NCBI GenBank assembly: GCA_947466075.1
Contig: CANIBP010000022.1
Coordinates: 1 to 64,000 of the forward strand
Direction: 5' to 3'
Origin: Verrucomicrobiaceae bacterium
GTDB lineage: Bacteria; Verrucomicrobiota; Verrucomicrobiia; Verrucomicrobiales; Verrucomicrobiaceae
DNA length: 64,000 nucleotides
Below are positions 1 through 8,573 of the stretch, piece by piece. Both the position numbers and the translations under genes were made by a program. Under the pieces are notes generated by a model. That model searched no databases. It had not been told where the DNA came from and saw only the letters and a list, made by a program, of their open reading frames with translations. The first letter of the stretch is position 1; the number at the start of each line of letters is the position of its first letter.

Positions 1-143
1 CCGCGCCGAAATCTTCGCGTTCATCGACGGCTACTACAACACCCAACGCCTCCACTCCGCCCTCAACTACCGAACTCCCAACCACTTCGAGGCCGATCTC
101 GCCCTCGCTAACTAAACCACTTTTGGTCCAATTATCCGTGGCA
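1..143 (+). mobile_element. Right end of an IS3-family insertion sequence (partial)
   Basis: The window opens inside an IS3-type element. Positions 2-115 encode the last residues of its transposase. The bases after the stop, about 121-143, end in ...CCGTGGCA; their reverse complement starts TGCCACGG, so this could be the right terminal inverted repeat with the usual TG...CA ends. The left end is outside the window, so the inverted repeat and target duplication cannot be confirmed. The frame of the interrupted host gene continues immediately to the right. Confidence 0.6.
2..115 (+). CDS. IS3-family transposase, C-terminal fragment
   Basis: Thirty-seven residues are visible before the TAA stop at 113-115. 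The sequence FIDGYYNTQRLHSALNYRTP is the classic C-terminal rve_3 end of IS3-family OrfB integrases, which catalyse cut-and-paste or copy-out transposition with a DDE active site. The catalytic Asp and Glu residues lie upstream of the window. The stop codon is in the same frame as the downstream glycosyltransferase remnant. The assignment to IS3 rests on this short motif only. Confidence 0.75.
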   Translation, partial: RAEIFAFIDGYYNTQRLHSALNYRTPNHFEADLALAN

Positions 144-1117
144 TCTCAAAGATCACGGACGGGCGAGAGGTGCAGGAAATTTCCTGCGCCTACCCGCTGA
201 TCCACCGCAGCAACCGCTCGCCGCATCATTTCATCCACGGTTTCATCCAAGACCTAGGGGACAAGTTGGGGGTGAAGATCGAACCGACGGAGTTTAAGGG
301 CGACATCCATCTCTCCGAGGACGAAAAGCGTTGGATGAGCCAGGTGCAGGAGATCACGAAGCTGCCGGCACCGTTCTGGATCATCGGAGCGGGAGGAAAG
401 TTTGATTTCACCGCCAAGTGGTGGCCGGTGGAGCGCTATCAGCAGGTGGTGGATCATTTCGCGGGACGCATCCTGTTTGTGCAGGTGGGGGAGAAGCATC
501 ATCACCATCCGGCACTGAACGGTGTGCTGGATCTGCGAGGGAAGACCAACCTGCGGCAGTTGATCCGGCTGATGCACCATGCGCAGGGTGTGCTGTGCCC
601 GGTGACGCTGCACATGCATCTCGCAGCGGCGGTGCCAGTGCGGAAGGGGATGCCGAAGAACCGCCCCTGCGTGGTCGTGGCAGGTGGGCGCGAACCGGCG
701 CAGTGGGAAGCCTATCCACATCACCAATACCTGCACACGAACGGAGCCTTGAAATGCTGTGATCAAGGCGGCTGCTGGAAAAGCCGGGTGGTGCCACTGG
801 GAGATAACGATCCCAAAAATGAACCAGGCAAGCTCTGCACGAATGTGGTGCATCTGCGTGATCCCGCACTGAGTTTCATCCGCCAGAGTGCCGATCCGCT
901 GCCGGCCCATGCTTTGCCCAATCACGCAGGCCGAGAAGTGACTGACTATCTGCCATGCTGCTTGGACATGGTGACAGTTGCAGATGTGATCCGGGCGATT
1001 GAGCGCTACTTTGAAGGCGGCGTGGTGAAGTATCTCACGCCACAGCAGGCAGAATGTGTGTGCCATAAAATAGAACCGCGCGTCATGTCATCAATGCCGG
1101 ACTTAATGACGAGTTGA
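144..1117 (+). pseudogene. GT9 (ADP-heptose:LPS heptosyltransferase-like) gene, 5'-truncated by the IS
   Basis: The reading frame is open from the IS border to the stop at 1115-1117. An ORF could begin at GTG 170, but the homologous-looking reading (...KITDGREVQ) continues upstream of that codon up to the IS, so the true N-terminal half has been lost. The remaining protein has GT9 C-terminal features: GGKFDFTAKWW, then FVQVGEKHHHHP, GKTNLRQLIRLMHHA, LCPVTLHMHLAAA and VVVAGGREPAQWEAY. GT9 enzymes transfer heptose or related sugars from nucleotide donors to LPS or other glycans. Cys-rich motifs KCCDQGGCWKS follow. The truncated product may still be made but probably lacks the acceptor domain. 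Confidence 0.65.
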
Positions 1118-1148
1118 ATTGAAATACAACGATACCGCTTTCCAGTCT

Positions 1149-1997
1149 ATGCACCCCCTTCTCTTCGCCATTGCCGCTGACCCAGGTTACTTCAGAGGGC
1201 TGATGGCTACGCTCAACAGCATCTATGCCTATCATGCCGCGGAGATTCCCGTTTTCATCTATCAGCGCAAGATGACAGGCGAGCATCTGGAAAAACTACA
1301 CGCCCATCCGTTGCGGCCACAGGTTTGGCATATCAACGATCTGCCCACGCCACCCATCGGCATGTGGGAGTCAAAGCAACAGATATTTGCCCACTGTGTC
1401 GGTCGAGCACGTGTGGTGATGCTGCTGGATGCCGACCTAGTGCTGACGTCGGAAATGAGTGATGTTTTTCAACTCGCCACCGCAGGAAAGATCGTGGGTG
1501 GAACAGATGGTGGCGGGCCAAACTGTGGCGTGGAGTATGCTGCCTATGATCCGAAACTGGTCGGTTCCAAACACCCCTATATCAACACCGGAGCTGTTTG
1601 TCTCGACGTTCAACGCCATTGGGATTTGGTCGGTTTATGGGCTTTCACTGCGAACTATGGTGCCTACGGCCCCACCCGAGGCTGGCCGCTTGGTTTGCCA
1701 GGCCATGGGGATCAGGGTCTTTTCCATGGTATTGCCGCGCACCTTGGAAAAACAGCGCATTACCACATTATGCCCGAGCGCTTATGGGCTGATTGCACAA
1801 CTCATTCCAAAGTGGAAGTGCGTGGAGAGGATGAGCGTGGCCGCCTCGAAGTCTGGAACCTGAACGCCGGTGCAAGGCAACGCCTCGTGCATTCACCACC
1901 GAAAAAATGGTGGGCTGATGATGCTGAGCCAAGTTATGCCCGTTATGGTGACAAACTTCGTTGCTTTCTACATTTCGATGCGTGGACTGCAATGTGA
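1149..1997 (+). CDS. GT8-like glycosyltransferase
   Basis: A protein of about 282 residues, probably cytoplasmic, that transfers a sugar from a nucleotide donor. The N-terminus reads as a Rossmann-like strand (LLFAIAADPGYFRGL), followed by the metal-binding DxD in VVMLLDADLV and a NTGAV segment, as in GT8/GT-A enzymes. ATG 1149 was chosen over an in-frame TTG at 1119 because the strand begins right after it; the TTG would start 2 nt after the preceding stop. It follows the truncated GT9 gene closely, so both probably belonged to a surface-glycan operon. The substrate is unknown. Confidence 0.65.
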   Translation: MHPLLFAIAADPGYFRGLMATLNSIYAYHAAEIPVFIYQRKMTGEHLEKLHAHPLRPQVWHINDLPTPPIGMWESKQQIFAHCVGRARVVMLLDADLVLTSEMSDVFQLATAGKIVGGTDGGGPNCGVEYAAYDPKLVGSKHPYINTGAVCLDVQRHWDLVGLWAFTANYGAYGPTRGWPLGLPGHGDQGLFHGIAAHLGKTAHYHIMPERLWADCTTHSKVEVRGEDERGRLEVWNLNAGARQRLVHSPPKKWWADDAEPSYARYGDKLRCFLHFDAWTAM

Positions 1998-2111
1998 TCG
2001 CAAGCTGCATTCATCTGCGGATTGGCAGCATGAAATGTATTGTCGGATTCCATATCGGAGAAAATCAGCCGTGTTCGTTCTTGCCAAAATCGCCACTGGC
2101 TGATAGCAACA

Positions 2112-3032
2112 ATGCTACTTATGCGCTCGATCCTCTATTCCATCCTCGTTTTTGCCGTCGGCAGCCTGCAAGCGGCTGATAAACTTAAAGTCCTCATTGT
2201 GGACGGTCAGAATAATCACAAGTGGGACATCACCACGCCGGTGCTTAAGAATGCGCTGGAAAGCAGTGGTGCCTTCACGGTGGATGTGAGCACGACGCCG
2301 CCGAAAGGTGCGCCGAAAGAGGCGTGGCAGGCTTGGAATCCGGTGTTCAGCGACTACCAGGTGGTGATGAGCAATTACAACGGCGAACCGTGGCCGCAGA
2401 ACGTGCGCGATGTGTTCACGAAGTTTGTGGCGGATGGCGGTGGCTTTGTTTCGATCCACGCGGCGAACAATTCGTTTCCGGATTGGAAGGAATACAACGA
2501 TATGATTGGTGTCGGTGGCTGGGGCGGGCGCAATGAGAAGTCGGGGCCGTGGTTGTATGTGAAGGACGGCAAATTATTCCGCGACACGACTGCAGGGAAT
2601 GGCGGCGCCCATGGAGCGCAGCATGAGTTTGTGGTGGAGATTCAGAATCCAGATCATCCCATCACCCGCGGGCTGCCGAAGCGCTGGCTGCATGCCAAGG
2701 ACGAACTTTACAGCAAGCTCCGTGGTCCGGCAGAGAATGTGGACATCCTGAGCACATCCGTCTCCGATCTAACGGCGGTGAACGAGCCGAACAACATGGT
2801 GCTCGGTTATCATAAAGGCCGCGTGTTTCACACCACGCTCGGTCATGCGGACTACTCGATGTTGGACCGCGGTTTCTACACCATCCTGCAACGCGGCACG
2901 GAATGGGCCGCCACCGGCAATGTGGAGCGTACGGCGGCTGTACCAGCCGATTTTCCGACGGAAGCTGCGGTTAGTGTGGTTAAACTGGAAGGACATCCGA
3001 AGCAGGAGGCGCCGAAGCCGAAGAAGCCGTGA
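2112..3032 (+). CDS. Secreted ThuA-like domain protein
   Basis: About 306 residues with a Sec signal peptide (hydrophobic SILYSILVFAVGSLQA) followed by a ThuA-type class I amidotransferase-like fold. Visible ThuA signatures are KVLIVDGQNNHKWDITTPVL near the mature N-terminus, GGGFVSIHAANNSFPDW in the middle, and HDxH-like GRVFHTTLGHADYSM near the end. PVC bacteria carry many such secreted proteins, usually linked to carbohydrate breakdown; no enzymatic activity can be assigned. ATG 2112 was preferred to a TTG at 2040 because it puts the signal peptide at the N-terminus. The gene converges on ribF with 3 nt between the stops. Confidence 0.8.
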   Translation: MLLMRSILYSILVFAVGSLQAADKLKVLIVDGQNNHKWDITTPVLKNALESSGAFTVDVSTTPPKGAPKEAWQAWNPVFSDYQVVMSNYNGEPWPQNVRDVFTKFVADGGGFVSIHAANNSFPDWKEYNDMIGVGGWGGRNEKSGPWLYVKDGKLFRDTTAGNGGAHGAQHEFVVEIQNPDHPITRGLPKRWLHAKDELYSKLRGPAENVDILSTSVSDLTAVNEPNNMVLGYHKGRVFHTTLGHADYSMLDRGFYTILQRGTEWAATGNVERTAAVPADFPTEAAVSVVKLEGHPKQEAPKPKKP

Positions 3033-3035
3033 GGC

Positions 3036-3950
3036 TCAGGCTTTCGCGGCTGTGATGTCGCGTTGGATTTGCGTTTTGAGTTCGTCGAGGCCGGAGAATT
3101 TCATCTCAGGGCGCAAGAACTTCGTGAAGCGCACTTCCATGTCTTTGCCATAAAGATCGCCGCTCCAGTCGAGTAGATGCACTTCGAGTGATGGCTCGGC
3201 GTTTGTGGCGACGGTGGGGCGACGACCGAGATTTGCGACGGCGGCCAGCCAGGTATCGTCGATTTGTGCTTCGACGGCATAAACACCCAGCGGCGGCAGT
3301 TGTTCGTTTTCGACATCGACATTCGCGGTGGGAAAACCGAGCTGGCGGCCGAGTTGCTTGCCTTCGACGACGGTGCCGAAGGCAGAATAGTCACGGCCGA
3401 GCAGTTTGGCTGCTTTGGTGAGGTTGCCGCTGGCGATCGCTTCGCGAATGAGCGTGCTGCTGACGATTTCACCGTCGATTTTCAGCGGGGGCACACCATA
3501 CACGGCAAAATCGTGCTCCTGACCCATTTCCATGAGCAGGTGGATATTGCCTTCCCGTTTATGGCCGAAATTCCACGTGTAGCCGACCGAAATGCAGCCG
3601 AGTGGGCGAGCGGCTTCAACGAGTTGCTGGATGAAATCGCGAGCCGGTGTTTTTGCCGTCTCGGGGGTGAATGGGCAGGCCAGCAGGCAGGGAATGCCGA
3701 TTTGAACGAGAACCAACTGCTGATGACGCGAGCCGCAGAGCAGTTTGGGCGCTGATCCGGGGCGCAATACATGGGCCGGATGTGGATCAAAGGTGACGAC
3801 AACGGCGGTGCCGTGATGCTGGGCAGCGTGCTCTTGGGCGGCTCTGATGACCTCTTGGTGGCCGAGGTGAATGCCATCGAAAACCCCCACGGCGAGTGCC
3901 AGTGGCCCGGTGAGAGTGGAGAGGGAGTCGATGGAGCGGAGAACCTGCAT
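3036..3950 (-). CDS. ribF: Bifunctional riboflavin kinase/FAD synthetase
   Basis: 304 residues, the usual RibF length. The N-terminal FAD synthetase (nucleotidyltransferase) domain shows GVFDGIHLGHQEVI with the HxGH motif at about residue 30, and the ISSTLIR-type motif (VSSTLIREAI) near residue 165. The C-terminal flavokinase domain shows GRQLGFPTANV and LPPLGVYAV. It converts riboflavin to FMN and then FAD with ATP in the cytoplasm. ATG at 3950 begins MQVLRSIDSL. It stands alone between convergent and codirectional small genes. No FMN riboswitch is recognisable in the 69 nt upstream. Confidence 0.95.
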   Translation of the reverse strand: MQVLRSIDSLSTLTGPLALAVGVFDGIHLGHQEVIRAAQEHAAQHHGTAVVVTFDPHPAHVLRPGSAPKLLCGSRHQQLVLVQIGIPCLLACPFTPETAKTPARDFIQQLVEAARPLGCISVGYTWNFGHKREGNIHLLMEMGQEHDFAVYGVPPLKIDGEIVSSTLIREAIASGNLTKAAKLLGRDYSAFGTVVEGKQLGRQLGFPTANVDVENEQLPPLGVYAVEAQIDDTWLAAVANLGRRPTVATNAEPSLEVHLLDWSGDLYGKDMEVRFTKFLRPEMKFSGLDELKTQIQRDITAAKA

Positions 3951-4019
3951 GCGGTGAAGCCTTCAGCCATACCTGTGTCGCCGCAGATGGCAAGATGAAG
4001 GGCGGGTGCCCGGTCTTGC

Positions 4020-4211
4020 TTACTTGAGATTGGTCAGTGTGCTCCAGAAGGACTCCACGAGGCTCTTCTTTTCGAGCTTCAGACTGCTGATGACGTCCGT
4101 GTGGGATGTGCCGATGAGCTTGTTCATCACTTCACCGTAAGCAGGCATTGAGGTCCAGCCGAGGGTGGTTTCGTTGTTGGAGGCGGAGCAGAGGGTGGTG
4201 TTTGTTTTCAT
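4020..4211 (-). CDS. Small hypothetical protein
   Basis: 63 residues from ATG 4211 (MKTNTTLCSASNNETTLG). A longer reading to 4304 exists but its first 31 residues look like translated AT-rich spacer. The C-terminal half, TSHTDVISSLKLEKKSLVES, looks helical and charged. No signal peptide or known domain is recognised. It lies 104 nt downstream of the NlpC/P60-like gene on the same strand and could be cotranscribed with it. Whether it is expressed is uncertain. Confidence 0.4.
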   Translation of the reverse strand: MKTNTTLCSASNNETTLGWTSMPAYGEVMNKLIGTSHTDVISSLKLEKKSLVESFWSTLTNLK

Positions 4212-4315
4212 ATGATTCGTAGGTTTGAGAGGTTTGAGGTGTTTTTGGGCGGTGAGTTTCAGGTTTGAGCGGTCTGTTGTTTTCGTGAGTGAGAATCGAG
4301 TCACAAAAATGAGAA

Positions 4316-5014
4316 TTACATGCCAAAGGGATGGCGAGGGCTGAAGCCGGCATAGCTACGGCCCTTGGTGCGCCAGCGGGGACCTTCGCCAGTGACTTGG
4401 CCGGAGGTGTCCATGCGAAGACCGCAGATGGTCATGAAAACATGTTCGCCAGGCTTCACCCAGATGGTGATGAAGCGGCCAGCACCAGCTTCGCCATAGG
4501 TGGCGAACTCCTTGCTGGACAGACAACGGTTCAGCAATCCTGCCTTGATGAGGATGTAAGAAGTGCTGCTGGAGCAGTCATAAGCGCTGTCTTCGATGTT
4601 GCGATGGCCGCCACCAAGCACGTAGGGCTTGTTCTGGAGGGTGTTGGCGGCATAAACGGCGAATTGGAGAGCCTGAGGAGCGGTCTGTCCGAGGGAAGCG
4701 AAGCGGCCGTCGAAGCGGATCTGAGAATTGCCACCGTTAGGAGCAGCAGCGGCAGCGCGTTGAGCGGCGGCGCGTTGGGCGGCAGCCTGCTGAGCGGCGG
4801 CTTGCTGGGCGTAGTAGTTGGACCAGGCCTGAGCGTTGGCTTGTTGGGCGTTGTAGGCAGCCCATGCTTGAGCGTTGGCCTGTTGCTGAGCGTAAGCGGC
4901 CTGGGCTTGTGGGGCGGCGTAGTAGCCGGCAGCGGAATAACCGTTCTGAGCGTTCGCGGCGGTAGCGACTGTGAGGAGGCTGACGGTGAGGGCGAGGCGT
5001 GTGAGTGTTTTCAT
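4316..5014 (-). CDS. Exported NlpC/P60-like cysteine peptidase with Ala/Gln-rich linker
   Basis: 232 residues. A clear signal peptide (RLALTVSLLTVATAANA-Q) leads into a low-complexity linker, residues about 25-95, rich in A, Q and Y. It contains two copies of QQANAQAW and several AAAQ(Q/R) units. The C-terminal domain has YDCSSSTSYIL, matching the NlpC/P60 catalytic Cys motif, and GEHVFMTICGLRMD, a candidate for the catalytic His strand. NlpC/P60 enzymes cleave peptidoglycan stem peptides in the envelope. The linker probably spans or contacts the cell wall. Peptidase activity is inferred from the Cys motif and not certain. Confidence 0.7.
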   Translation of the reverse strand: MKTLTRLALTVSLLTVATAANAQNGYSAAGYYAAPQAQAAYAQQQANAQAWAAYNAQQANAQAWSNYYAQQAAAQQAAAQRAAAQRAAAAAPNGGNSQIRFDGRFASLGQTAPQALQFAVYAANTLQNKPYVLGGGHRNIEDSAYDCSSSTSYILIKAGLLNRCLSSKEFATYGEAGAGRFITIWVKPGEHVFMTICGLRMDTSGQVTGEGPRWRTKGRSYAGFSPRHPFGM

Positions 5015-5351
5015 GGCTGCGTAAGTGGTTCTTGTTTCTGCTAGTACTTATAGCAAAATCTGGAATCACTGCAACAACTATATCAGAAATAACTCATAAA
5101 ATTGTAAAATTGATAATTTCCGTGGAAGTAAAAATGTATAAACCACTGGTTTACAATGATCTAATTTTATCGCTGAAATGAGCAAATATGCCCGTTTAGT
5201 TCGACCTATTTGGTTTTGGTGAGGTTTATCCTGCTTAAAAGCCTGATTGGTCACCGAAAATTTGGCAAAATTGCGATGATTATAGAGAAGGGAGAAATAC
5301 CCCTTTTCTAATTCTTGCACATTCCACATCTGCTTATGAGAATGGGTGCCG
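5015..5351. other. AT-rich divergent intergenic region
   Basis: 337 bases separate the start of the NlpC/P60-like gene (minus strand) from the secreted hypothetical gene (plus strand). The stretch is visibly more AT-rich than its surroundings and should hold both promoters. A minus-strand ORF of 83 codons (5078-5329) is open but has no recognisable domain and atypical composition. No RNA gene or repeat was recognised, and no promoter hexamers stand out enough to assign. Confidence 0.5.
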
Positions 5352-6413
5352 ATGAAATCATGCCTGAAATCGAATTTCGCCCGTCTGTCGTTTCTGTGTT
5401 TGGCTGGAGTGCTTGCTCAAGCTGCTGAACCAACGGCGTTGACCCATTATTTTGATGAGGTGGGGCAGCGCTATCTCACTCTGAACACATCAGGTAGCCG
5501 TGTAGAGGTCAGCGTGCGCATGGCGGCTGACCCAGGCTCGACCGGGCGTTGGTCGGGGCAGGGGACGCGTAAGGAAAACCAGATCGTGTTTGCTGCTATC
5601 GTCGATGAAGGACAGGACAGAGGCTCATATTTCATCGCCAAAGGCGGTGAGTCGAAAATGGAGATCAGTTTCAAGCCGGAACAAAAAATGCCTCAGGATC
5701 CGGGCATCCTGGGCATCTATCGCCGGGTCAATGATGAGAAACTCGTGCAACTGGCCCGCAAAGAGTTTCAAGCAGCTGAGGATCGTTTAGCGGCGGCCCT
5801 CAAGAATGCCTCGCGCACTTGGACAGCGGTGGACAAGCCGTTGGCCTCAGACTGGAAGTCGCGCTGGGCCGTGCTGCGAGAGCGCTGGATGAAGATTGCC
5901 TATCAAGCACCGGCACCAGCGCAGTCGAAGCCTGCACAACCATTCGCCTCAGGGAAGGAGCAGCCGCTTCAGGAGAAAGATGCCAATTACTGGCTCAAAC
6001 TGGCTGAGTCCACGGCCTTGGGGTATTACTTCATGCAGCAGCCGCCTGACCCGAAAAGTGCTGGAGCTTGGGACGGCGAGTATGACGATGGTTTTGGCGG
6101 CCATGTAAGCATTCGTCGTGCGAAAGATGGCAAGCTACGCGTGAACCTCTCCTGTACGCGAGTGAATGAAAATCAGGGATCAGATATAGCGGGTCAAATT
6201 CCCGCTGAGGCGGTGAAATCGAAGAATGGCGAAGGCGCGGCGGAAACGGTATTCGTCGAGCCTGAAGTCCCGGATGTGTCAAAGGACATTAGCTTCACTT
6301 TCAAACGTAAAGGCGGATTCCTCTGGGTGGATACGAAGCGCAAAGTTATCCCACCTGGTAGTCTGTCTTGGTTCGACGGTATCTACCGTTGGTCACCGCC
6401 GCCTGTGGAATAG
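5352..6413 (+). CDS. Secreted hypothetical protein
   Basis: 353 residues from ATG 5352; a GTG two codons upstream (5346) is possible. The N-terminus MKSCLKSNFARLSFLCLAGVL is a signal peptide with likely cleavage after AQA. The mature protein has two similar-looking beta-rich segments: TGRWSGQGTRKENQIVFAA near residue 60, and AWDGEYDDGFGGHVSIRRA near residue 240. Between them is a helical, charged stretch with many Lys and Gln. Both segments describe a small ligand- or substrate-like 'lysozyme-inhibitor/MliC-like' pattern only loosely. No function is assigned. It converges on lspA with 1 nt between the stops. Confidence 0.65.
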   Translation: MKSCLKSNFARLSFLCLAGVLAQAAEPTALTHYFDEVGQRYLTLNTSGSRVEVSVRMAADPGSTGRWSGQGTRKENQIVFAAIVDEGQDRGSYFIAKGGESKMEISFKPEQKMPQDPGILGIYRRVNDEKLVQLARKEFQAAEDRLAAALKNASRTWTAVDKPLASDWKSRWAVLRERWMKIAYQAPAPAQSKPAQPFASGKEQPLQEKDANYWLKLAESTALGYYFMQQPPDPKSAGAWDGEYDDGFGGHVSIRRAKDGKLRVNLSCTRVNENQGSDIAGQIPAEAVKSKNGEGAAETVFVEPEVPDVSKDISFTFKRKGGFLWVDTKRKVIPPGSLSWFDGIYRWSPPPVE

Positions 6414-6414
6414 C

Positions 6415-6954
6415 TCAAGCCTGCTTTGGCTCCGGCGTTTCCAAGAACGAGGCCAACGCCAGTAAGATCGCCGCGCATACGACACAGGAATCGGCGACAT
6501 TGAACGATGGCCATGGGTGAAACGGCGCGAAACCGAAGTCGAACTTCAAGAAATCGACGACGTAGCCATCGAGAAAGGTTCCAGAGAAAAGCTTCCCGCC
6601 ATCATGGGTGCGGAATAACCGGTCAGTGAGATTGCCAAAGACGCCGGATACCAGCAGCGCCACTGCAAGGCGGCTCAATTTGCCAGGGAAGAGCCCCTTG
6701 CGATGCATCACGTAGATAAACGTGAGCGCGGCAAGCGAGACGGCGGTGAAGGCATAATTCGCATACTGCGTACCGTTAAACATGCCGAATGCCACGCCGG
6801 TGTTCGCGGCGTGATGCAGCCAGAAGATGCCAGGAATGATTTCCTGCTCGTTTTCATAGAGCCGGAAGTTCGCCACGATCCAGCTCTTGGTGAGTTGGTC
6901 GAGGATGTAGAGCGGCAGTGAAAGCAGAAGAAAAAGGCGAATCATGGCGGTCAT
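6415..6954 (-). CDS. lspA: Lipoprotein signal peptidase (signal peptidase II)
   Basis: 179 residues with four hydrophobic segments, typical of LspA. It removes the signal peptide from diacylated prolipoproteins in the inner membrane. Both catalytic aspartates are visible: D111 in GNLTDRL and D155 in FNVADSC. NTGVAFGMF near residue 51 is the conserved periplasmic motif. The ATG overlaps the stop of the upstream alcohol dehydrogenase by 4 nt (ATGA), so the two are translationally coupled. A second ATG three codons in is also possible. Confidence 0.95.
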   Translation of the reverse strand: MTAMIRLFLLLSLPLYILDQLTKSWIVANFRLYENEQEIIPGIFWLHHAANTGVAFGMFNGTQYANYAFTAVSLAALTFIYVMHRKGLFPGKLSRLAVALLVSGVFGNLTDRLFRTHDGGKLFSGTFLDGYVVDFLKFDFGFAPFHPWPSFNVADSCVVCAAILLALASFLETPEPKQA

Positions 6955-8075
6955 GCGGGCTGCAGCACCACTTTGAGCAGGCCTTCCTTGTTATCGTAAA
7001 GACGCTTGAACCATCCGGCACCTTCAGCCAGCGGGGCCACGGCACTGAGTAACGGCTCGACTTGGATGCTGCCGTCTTGAATGCGGCGGATCGCCTCAGG
7101 GTATTCACCAGCACAGGAGCATGAGCCTTTGATCGTGATCTGACGTGTGACGACTTCCTGAAGCGGGAAGGGCGTGTTCGGCTGGAGATTACCAATAAGG
7201 ACGACCTGCCCGCCCTTGCGAACGCTGCGGATCGCGAGATCGAGCGGTGCCGCAGCACCGACGACTTCAAAACTCGCATCGGCACCGTCACCGCCGCAAA
7301 TTTTGCGGATGTGCATGGCCAAGCCTTCCTGCTTGGCGTTGAAAACTTCTGCCGCACCCAGCTTGAGAGCGAGTTCGAGGCGCTTGTCGTCGAGATCGAC
7401 GGCGATCACTTTTTCCCAGCCGCGTGCCTTGAGTGCCTGAATGACCAGCAGGCCGATCAAACCGGCTCCCACGACCACAGCGGTGCCGCCATTGGCTTCG
7501 GGTTCGCAATCGCAACCGCCTTCATGGCAGTGACCTTCACTCGGGGCAAAAGCCTCACCGACTTCAACACCGTCCGCCAAATTCACTGCATGCAGCGCAA
7601 TCGACACCGGCTCAGCAAACGCTGCCTTCTCATAGGAAAGCGCTTCTGGGATGCGATACAGGATGCGCGTTGGCAGTGCGATCTTCTCCGCAAAGCAGCC
7701 GTGGCGGCGATATTCGCCAGGAGACACTCCCAACACACGGCGATTCGGGCACAGGTTCACAAAGCCCTGTTTGCACTCATCACACTCACCGCAGTATTCG
7801 GTGGAGTCGAAAGTGACGCGATCACCGAGGTTCCAGCCGGTCACACCTTCGCCGAGGCCGATGATTTCGCCCGCAGCCTCATGGCCCATCACGATGGGCA
7901 TCTGGCGGCGTCCGCTACGGCCATCCATGCCGTGAATGTCACTGCCGCAGATGCCGCAGGCCTGTACTTTGACCAAAACTTCGCCTGCGGCGGCAGTGGG
8001 TTCGGGGAAGTTGAGGTCGTAATTGAACTCGGAGGGGGCGGTGAGGACGAGCGCTTTCATGGGAACGCGGATCAT
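6951..8075 (-). CDS. Zinc-dependent medium-chain alcohol dehydrogenase with extra Cys/His insertion
   Basis: 374 residues; MDR family, NAD(P)-dependent oxidation of an unknown alcohol or polyol. Zn ligands are C43 (GICGSDIH) and H65-E66 (GHEAAGE). The structural zinc Cys set is C95, C98, C101 and C109. The Rossmann motif is VVVGAGLIGLL near residue 200. Odd feature: just before the Rossmann fold there is an insertion, SEGHCHEGGCDCEPEANG (residues 179-196), with a C-x4-C-x-C and two His, which could bind a further metal. Start 8075 is the longest; MKALVLTAP at 8060 is equally plausible. It is coupled to lspA by a 4-nt overlap. Confidence 0.85.
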   Translation of the reverse strand: MIRVPMKALVLTAPSEFNYDLNFPEPTAAAGEVLVKVQACGICGSDIHGMDGRSGRRQMPIVMGHEAAGEIIGLGEGVTGWNLGDRVTFDSTEYCGECDECKQGFVNLCPNRRVLGVSPGEYRRHGCFAEKIALPTRILYRIPEALSYEKAAFAEPVSIALHAVNLADGVEVGEAFAPSEGHCHEGGCDCEPEANGGTAVVVGAGLIGLLVIQALKARGWEKVIAVDLDDKRLELALKLGAAEVFNAKQEGLAMHIRKICGGDGADASFEVVGAAAPLDLAIRSVRKGGQVVLIGNLQPNTPFPLQEVVTRQITIKGSCSCAGEYPEAIRRIQDGSIQVEPLLSAVAPLAEGAGWFKRLYDNKEGLLKVVLQPA

Positions 8076-8111
8076 GCCGCGAGTGCGCTCTCTAGCAAGG
8101 AAGTTTGCGGT

Positions 8112-8516
8112 TCAGTCATCACCACCCACTTTGCCGCGTCCTTGCTTGATGCCGGAACGATGGCGTTTACCGGCGACGAGACGCTTTTTCAGGCCACGAG
8201 GCCGAGCGCGGGTCTGGCGGCGCACTTTTTCGCGGTCGTTTTGGATTTCCATCTTGGCGGCTTTAAACGCAGCCTCAAGGCGCTCGCAGAGTTCCTGCCG
8301 TGCGATCAGGCGGTTCTGCGACTGCGAGCGTTCGCGCTGGCAGCGCACCTCGATGCCGCTGGGAATGTGCCGCAGCACGACGGTGGAGCTGGTTTTGTTG
8401 ATCTTCTGGCCGCCAGCGCCCGAGCCGCGAATGAACGACTCCTCCAGATCCTCCTCGCGGACGCGGAGTTTCTGCATGCGGGTGCGTAGGGCGTTGTCTT
8501 CTGGCAGATCGGCCAT
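8112..8516 (-). CDS. Peptide chain release factor-like protein (ArfB/RF-H type)
   Basis: 134 residues from ATG 8516 ([13 protein letters not shown]); the frame stays open to 8765 but that part overlaps thyA and lacks homology. The RF-1 catalytic motif GGQ is at residues 35-37 in [12 protein letters not shown]. After it come [15 protein letters not shown] and a basic tail ([15 protein letters not shown]). There is no codon-recognition domain, so it should hydrolyse peptidyl-tRNA on stalled ribosomes like ArfB or related rescue factors. It is divergent from thyA with 57 nt between the starts. Confidence 0.85.
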   Translation of the reverse strand: MADLPEDNALRTRMQKLRVREEDLEESFIRGSGAGGQKINKTSSTVVLRHIPSGIEVRCQRERSQSQNRLIARQELCERLEAAFKAAKMEIQNDREKVRRQTRARPRGLKKRLVAGKRHRSGIKQGRGKVGGDD

Positions 8517-8573
8517 GGGCGGAGCATCGGGGCAGGGCAGCGCTGCTGCAACTGCCGCGTTTGCATCCGCCGC

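Noticed and set aside
4331..5044. Long plus-strand ORF (237 codons) opposite the NlpC/P60-like gene
   Set aside because: Antisense shadow of the repetitive GC-rich linker; low-complexity Gly/Leu/Ser sequence, no start context.
5078..5329. 83-codon minus-strand ORF in AT-rich spacer
   Set aside because: Composition unlike real genes here; no signal or domain; lies in a divergent promoter region.
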